64,000 bases of DNA. Source: Polaribacter sp. KT25b (lineage in GTDB: Bacteria > Bacteroidota > Bacteroidia > Flavobacteriales > Flavobacteriaceae). Shown here one piece after another: positions 61,493 through 64,000 of the stretch. Position 1 is the first letter of the stretch; the number at the start of each line of letters is the position of its first letter. Position numbers and translations under genes: made by a program. The notes under the pieces are model-generated. The model searched no databases and had not been told where the DNA came from. It saw only the letters and a program-made list of their open reading frames with translations. Location of the stretch: positions 434,001-498,000 of the forward strand of contig NZ_LT629752.1 of assembly GCF_900105145.1 (NCBI RefSeq), given 5' to 3'.

Positions 61493-62356
61493 ATGAGACA
61501 ACTTAAAATTACCAAGCAGGTTACGAATAGAGAAACTGCGTCGTTAGACAAATATTTACAAGAGATTGGAAAAGTAGATTTAATTACTGCTGATGAAGAA
61601 GTAGAATTAGCACAGCTTATTAAAGCTGGCGATCAAAGAGCATTAGAAAAATTAACAAAAGCCAATTTAAGATTCGTTGTATCTGTTGCAAAACAATATC
61701 AAAATCAAGGATTAACATTACCAGATTTAATAAACGAAGGAAACTTAGGTTTAATTAAAGCAGCAAAACGTTTTGATGAAACTCGTGGATTTAAATTTAT
61801 ATCATACGCCGTTTGGTGGATTCGTCAATCTATCTTACAAGCATTAGCAGAACAATCTAGAATTGTACGTTTACCGTTAAATAAAATTGGTTCTATCAAT
61901 AAAATTAACAAAATGTACGCTTTCTTAGAGCAAGAAAACGAAAGACCTCCAAGTCCAGAAGAAATTGCTAAGAAATTAGACATGACAGTTAATGACGTAA
62001 AAGAATCTATGAAAAATTCTGGCCGTCACGTATCTATGGATGCTCCTTTAATTGAAGGTGAAGATTCTAATTTATATGATGTATTAAACTCTGGAGAATC
62101 TCCAAACCCTGATAGAACATTATTACACGAATCTTTAAGAATCGAAATTAACAGAGCCTTAGAAACATTAACTCCTCGTGAAGCAGATGTTGTAAAATTA
62201 TACTTCGGTTTAGGTGAACACCAACCAATGACTTTAGAAGAAATTGGTGAAACTTTCGATTTAACTCGCGAGCGTGTTCGTCAAATTAAAGAAAAAGCAA
62301 TTAGAAGATTAAAACATACTTCTAGATCTAAAATTTTAATGACATACTTAGGCTAG
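61493..62356 (+). CDS. rpoD: Primary RNA polymerase sigma factor
   Basis: The housekeeping sigma factor in the short Bacteroidetes form, 287 aa, with no region 1.1. It has region 1.2/2 ([96 protein letters not shown]), region 3, and region 4 ([43 protein letters not shown]). It is the sigma that would read the TTG-N19-TAnnTTTG promoters noted across this window. Single gene with its own terminators. Confidence 0.97.
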   Translation: MRQLKITKQVTNRETASLDKYLQEIGKVDLITADEEVELAQLIKAGDQRALEKLTKANLRFVVSVAKQYQNQGLTLPDLINEGNLGLIKAAKRFDETRGFKFISYAVWWIRQSILQALAEQSRIVRLPLNKIGSINKINKMYAFLEQENERPPSPEEIAKKLDMTVNDVKESMKNSGRHVSMDAPLIEGEDSNLYDVLNSGESPNPDRTLLHESLRIEINRALETLTPREADVVKLYFGLGEHQPMTLEEIGETFDLTRERVRQIKEKAIRRLKHTSRSKILMTYLG

Positions 62357-62447
62357 AGGTCGCAAACCTCTTTTGGTATTTCACTTATGCTTTTAAAAAG
62401 TGTAAAACATATATAAAACTCTCAAATTCATTTTGGGAGTTTTTTTA
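62356..62447 (+). terminator. Terminator(s) after rpoD
   Basis: A small hairpin GAGGT/ACCTC followed by TTTT starts right at the stop (62356-62374). A stronger one, AAACTCTCAAA/TTTGGGAGTTT (62416-62442), is followed by Ts. Confidence 0.8.
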
Positions 62448-62450
62448 TTT

Positions 62451-62530
62451 GAAGCTATTTCCCGCTTTTCACTATATCTTTTTTGTAAAAACAAAAAAGG
62501 ATGCCGTTTCAATCGGGGCTAAACTTGTTT
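62451..62530 (+). repeat. Dispersed MITE-like repeat, copy D
   Basis: GAAGCTATTTCCCGC, CACTATATCTTTTTTGT, CAAAAAAGGATGCC and TTTCAATCGGGGCTAA, most like copy E at its CACTATATC and GGATGCC blocks. It directly abuts the rpoD terminator. Confidence 0.68.
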
Positions 62531-62626
62531 ATTAACTAATTGCTTTAAATAAAATTTTATCTTTCTTTATCACAATTACGAATTAATTACCTTTGCAAAA
62601 TAAATTTACAACACAACAACAAACTA

Positions 62627-63283
62627 ATGAGTAATTTAATTGCACCTTCAATTTTAGCAGCAGACTTTGCAAACCTACAAAGAGATATAGAAATGGTAAA
62701 CAATAGTGAAGCAGATTTGTTTCATATTGATATTATGGATGGCGTTTTTGTGCCAAACATTTCTTTCGGAATGCCAGTTTTAAAAGCAATTACAAAACAC
62801 GCTACAAAACCAATTGATGTACATTTAATGATTGTAAATCCAGATCAATATATTGAAATTTTTGCAGCATTAGGCGCAAATATTTTAACAGTGCATTATG
62901 AAGCTTGTACACATTTACACAGAACAATTCAAGCAGTTAAAGCAGCTGGAATGAAAGCTGGTGTTGCTTTAAACCCTCATACGCCAATTGCAGTTTTAGA
63001 AGATATTATTGAAGATTTAGATATGGTTTGTATTATGAGTGTAAATCCTGGTTTTGGTGGACAATCATTTATAGAAAACACGTATAAAAAAGTAAGTCAG
63101 TTAAAACATTTAATTGAATTTACAGAATCTAATTGCCAAATAGAAATTGACGGCGGAGTTACGAATCTAAATGCAAACAAATTAATTGAAGCTGGAGCAA
63201 ATGTATTGGTTGCTGGTAGTTATGTTTTTGGATCAGAAAATTCAACAGAAACTATTGCAGATTTAAAAAATATTATATCATAA
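62627..63283 (+). CDS. rpe: Ribulose-phosphate 3-epimerase
   Basis: Interconverts ribulose-5-phosphate and xylulose-5-phosphate in the pentose phosphate pathway. The 218-residue TIM barrel has IAPSILAADFANL (catalytic-site Ser), LFHIDIMDGVFVPNISFG (His, Asp), DVHLMIVNP, MSVNPGFGGQSFI, and EIDGGV with the second catalytic Asp. Full length. A TACCTTTG box at 62588-62595 is its probable -7 element. A large palindromic element follows. Confidence 0.97.
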   Translation: MSNLIAPSILAADFANLQRDIEMVNNSEADLFHIDIMDGVFVPNISFGMPVLKAITKHATKPIDVHLMIVNPDQYIEIFAALGANILTVHYEACTHLHRTIQAVKAAGMKAGVALNPHTPIAVLEDIIEDLDMVCIMSVNPGFGGQSFIENTYKKVSQLKHLIEFTESNCQIEIDGGVTNLNANKLIEAGANVLVAGSYVFGSENSTETIADLKNIIS

Positions 63284-63291
63284 TTGTTATA

Positions 63292-63446
63292 CTCAAAACA
63301 TATAGGTTTTGGGAATTTTAGAGGCAGTAATTTTTTTCTTTTTCAAGGCAAAATTTCAAAGCATAGCTCTAGCTATGGTTTAAAATTTTAACACAAAAAA
63401 ATAGAAAAAGAACAAGTATAAAAACCAAAAATCTATTTGTTTTGAG
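63292..63446. repeat. Large imperfect palindromic element between rpe and the exonuclease gene
   Basis: The ends CTCAAAACA (63292-63300) and TGTTTTGAG (63438-63446) are exact inverted repeats, and similarity continues inwards (ATAGGTTTTGG against CCAAAAATCTAT). The centre is ATAGCT-CT-AGCTAT. The whole 155-base block could fold into a long interrupted hairpin. The right end overlaps the start codon of the next gene. It may also act as terminator for rpe. Confidence 0.7.
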
Positions 63447-64000
63447 TAAATACACAGTTGTAGACATAGAAACCACAGGAAATGGATATAAAGGTTCTAA
63501 AATAACCGAAATATCCATTTTTGTTTTTGATGGTAAAAATATTGTTGATGAATTTACATCATTGGTAAATCCTGAGCAAAATATTCCTGCTTTTATAACC
63601 AATCTTACAGGCATTACAAATGCAATGGTAAGAAATGCACCTAAGTTTTATGAAATTGCAAAAAAGGTAGCCGAAATTACGAAAGACACAATTTTTGTTG
63701 CTCATAATGTAAATTTCGATTATAATATTATTCACGAAGAATTTAAAAACTTAGGATTCGACTTTAAGCGAAAAAAACTCTGTACGGTTCGTTTATCAAG
63801 AAAGATAATTCCTGGTTTAAGTTCTTATAGTTTAGGAAACATTTGTACATCAGAAAATATTCCTATTAATGGAAGACATAGAGCAAAAGGAGATGCAGAA
63901 GCAACTACAGAATTGTTTAGAAGATTAATAGAAAGAGATGATAATTTTACTATTAATTCTTTTTTAAATCCTAAGTCTAGACAAGCAACATTACCGCCTC
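63442..64000 (+). CDS. DnaQ-like 3'-5' exonuclease (C-terminus cut by window edge)
   Basis: The frame starts with TTG at 63442 and runs off the right edge (186 codons visible). It has the DEDDh exonuclease motifs: VVDIETTG (Asp8, Glu10), AHNVNFDYN and HRAKGDAEAT. It therefore resembles the proofreading subunit of DNA polymerase III or stand-alone exonucleases. After residue 170 the linker SFLNPKSRQATLPP leads out of the domain; many flavobacterial homologues continue into a GIY-YIG nuclease domain, which cannot be checked here. No ATG fits near the start, and the TTG lies inside a palindromic repeat. Confidence 0.85.
   Translation, partial: MSKYTVVDIETTGNGYKGSKITEISIFVFDGKNIVDEFTSLVNPEQNIPAFITNLTGITNAMVRNAPKFYEIAKKVAEITKDTIFVAHNVNFDYNIIHEEFKNLGFDFKRKKLCTVRLSRKIIPGLSSYSLGNICTSENIPINGRHRAKGDAEATTELFRRLIERDDNFTINSFLNPKSRQATLPP

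Overview
The window looks like a chromosomal segment of a marine flavobacterium (Bacteroidetes, Flavobacteriaceae, Polaribacter-like). The support is very low GC, Bacteroidetes-type promoters (TTG, about 19-21 bases, TAnnTTTG), absence of strong Shine-Dalgarno sites, a 287-residue primary sigma factor, TonB/porin-type outer membrane proteins, a PL7 alginate lyase lipoprotein and a formylglycine-generating enzyme. The genus is inferred from general resemblance only.

Layout. (1) 1-8.7 kb: a truncated surface lipoprotein, then metK (minus) divergent from a methionine operon (metY, a MetX-aspartokinase-homoserine dehydrogenase fusion, metZ). The intergenic region carries a SAM-II-like riboswitch facing metK and a SAM-I riboswitch facing metY. 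(2) 8.8-11.8 kb: BACON-PL7 alginate lyase, an Rrf2 regulator, and an outer membrane protein with a PagL-like C-terminus. (3) 12.0-22.1 kb: sulfate assimilation operon DUF2061, cysH, cysD, cysN, sulfite reductase-HEPN, cobA, siroheme dehydrogenase, ferredoxin reductase, ferredoxin, cysE, cysM, opening with a palindromic operator candidate. (4) 22.2-27.8 kb: second SAM-I riboswitch, MetH split into two genes with an ABM-fold gene between them, a 78-aa protein and metF. Regions 1, 3 and 4 take sulfate to sulfide, cysteine, homocysteine, methionine and SAM. (5) 28-33.6 kb: thioredoxin, DUF58, tRNA-Asp, an outer membrane barrel protein, and a lipoprotein formylglycine-generating enzyme. (6) 33.7-37.9 kb: galactose operon (GntR regulator, galM, galK, galT). 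(7) 38.0-42.2 kb: Phe/Tyr operon (pheA, aminotransferase, tyrA, DAHP synthase-chorismate mutase) preceded by an attenuator with a leader peptide containing FYFYFYFY. (8) 42.7-50.4 kb: rsgA, dtd, tatD-like, tcdA, YceI lipoprotein, a 29-codon CDGSH-like gene, and a DUF3857 pair. (9) 50.4-55.6 kb: Lrp regulator divergent from a methionine gamma-lyase-like enzyme, a heptamer repeat, a membrane hydrolase, NhaC, GNAT and a small membrane protein. (10) 55.6-64 kb: putative porin, rnhB, an IS982 transposase remnant, deoxynucleoside kinase, an ECF sigma/small protein/MscS cluster, rpoD, rpe and a truncated exonuclease.

The most rewarding signals are RNA-level controls: the Phe/Tyr attenuator, two SAM riboswitch classes back to back, and a SAM-I expression platform in front of metH that appears to work by a P1 mimic. 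At the protein level the fused aspartokinase domain has substitutions at catalytic positions. Several intergenic gaps are filled by dispersed palindromic or MITE-like repeats. No CRISPR array, rRNA operon, prophage or intact insertion sequence was seen.
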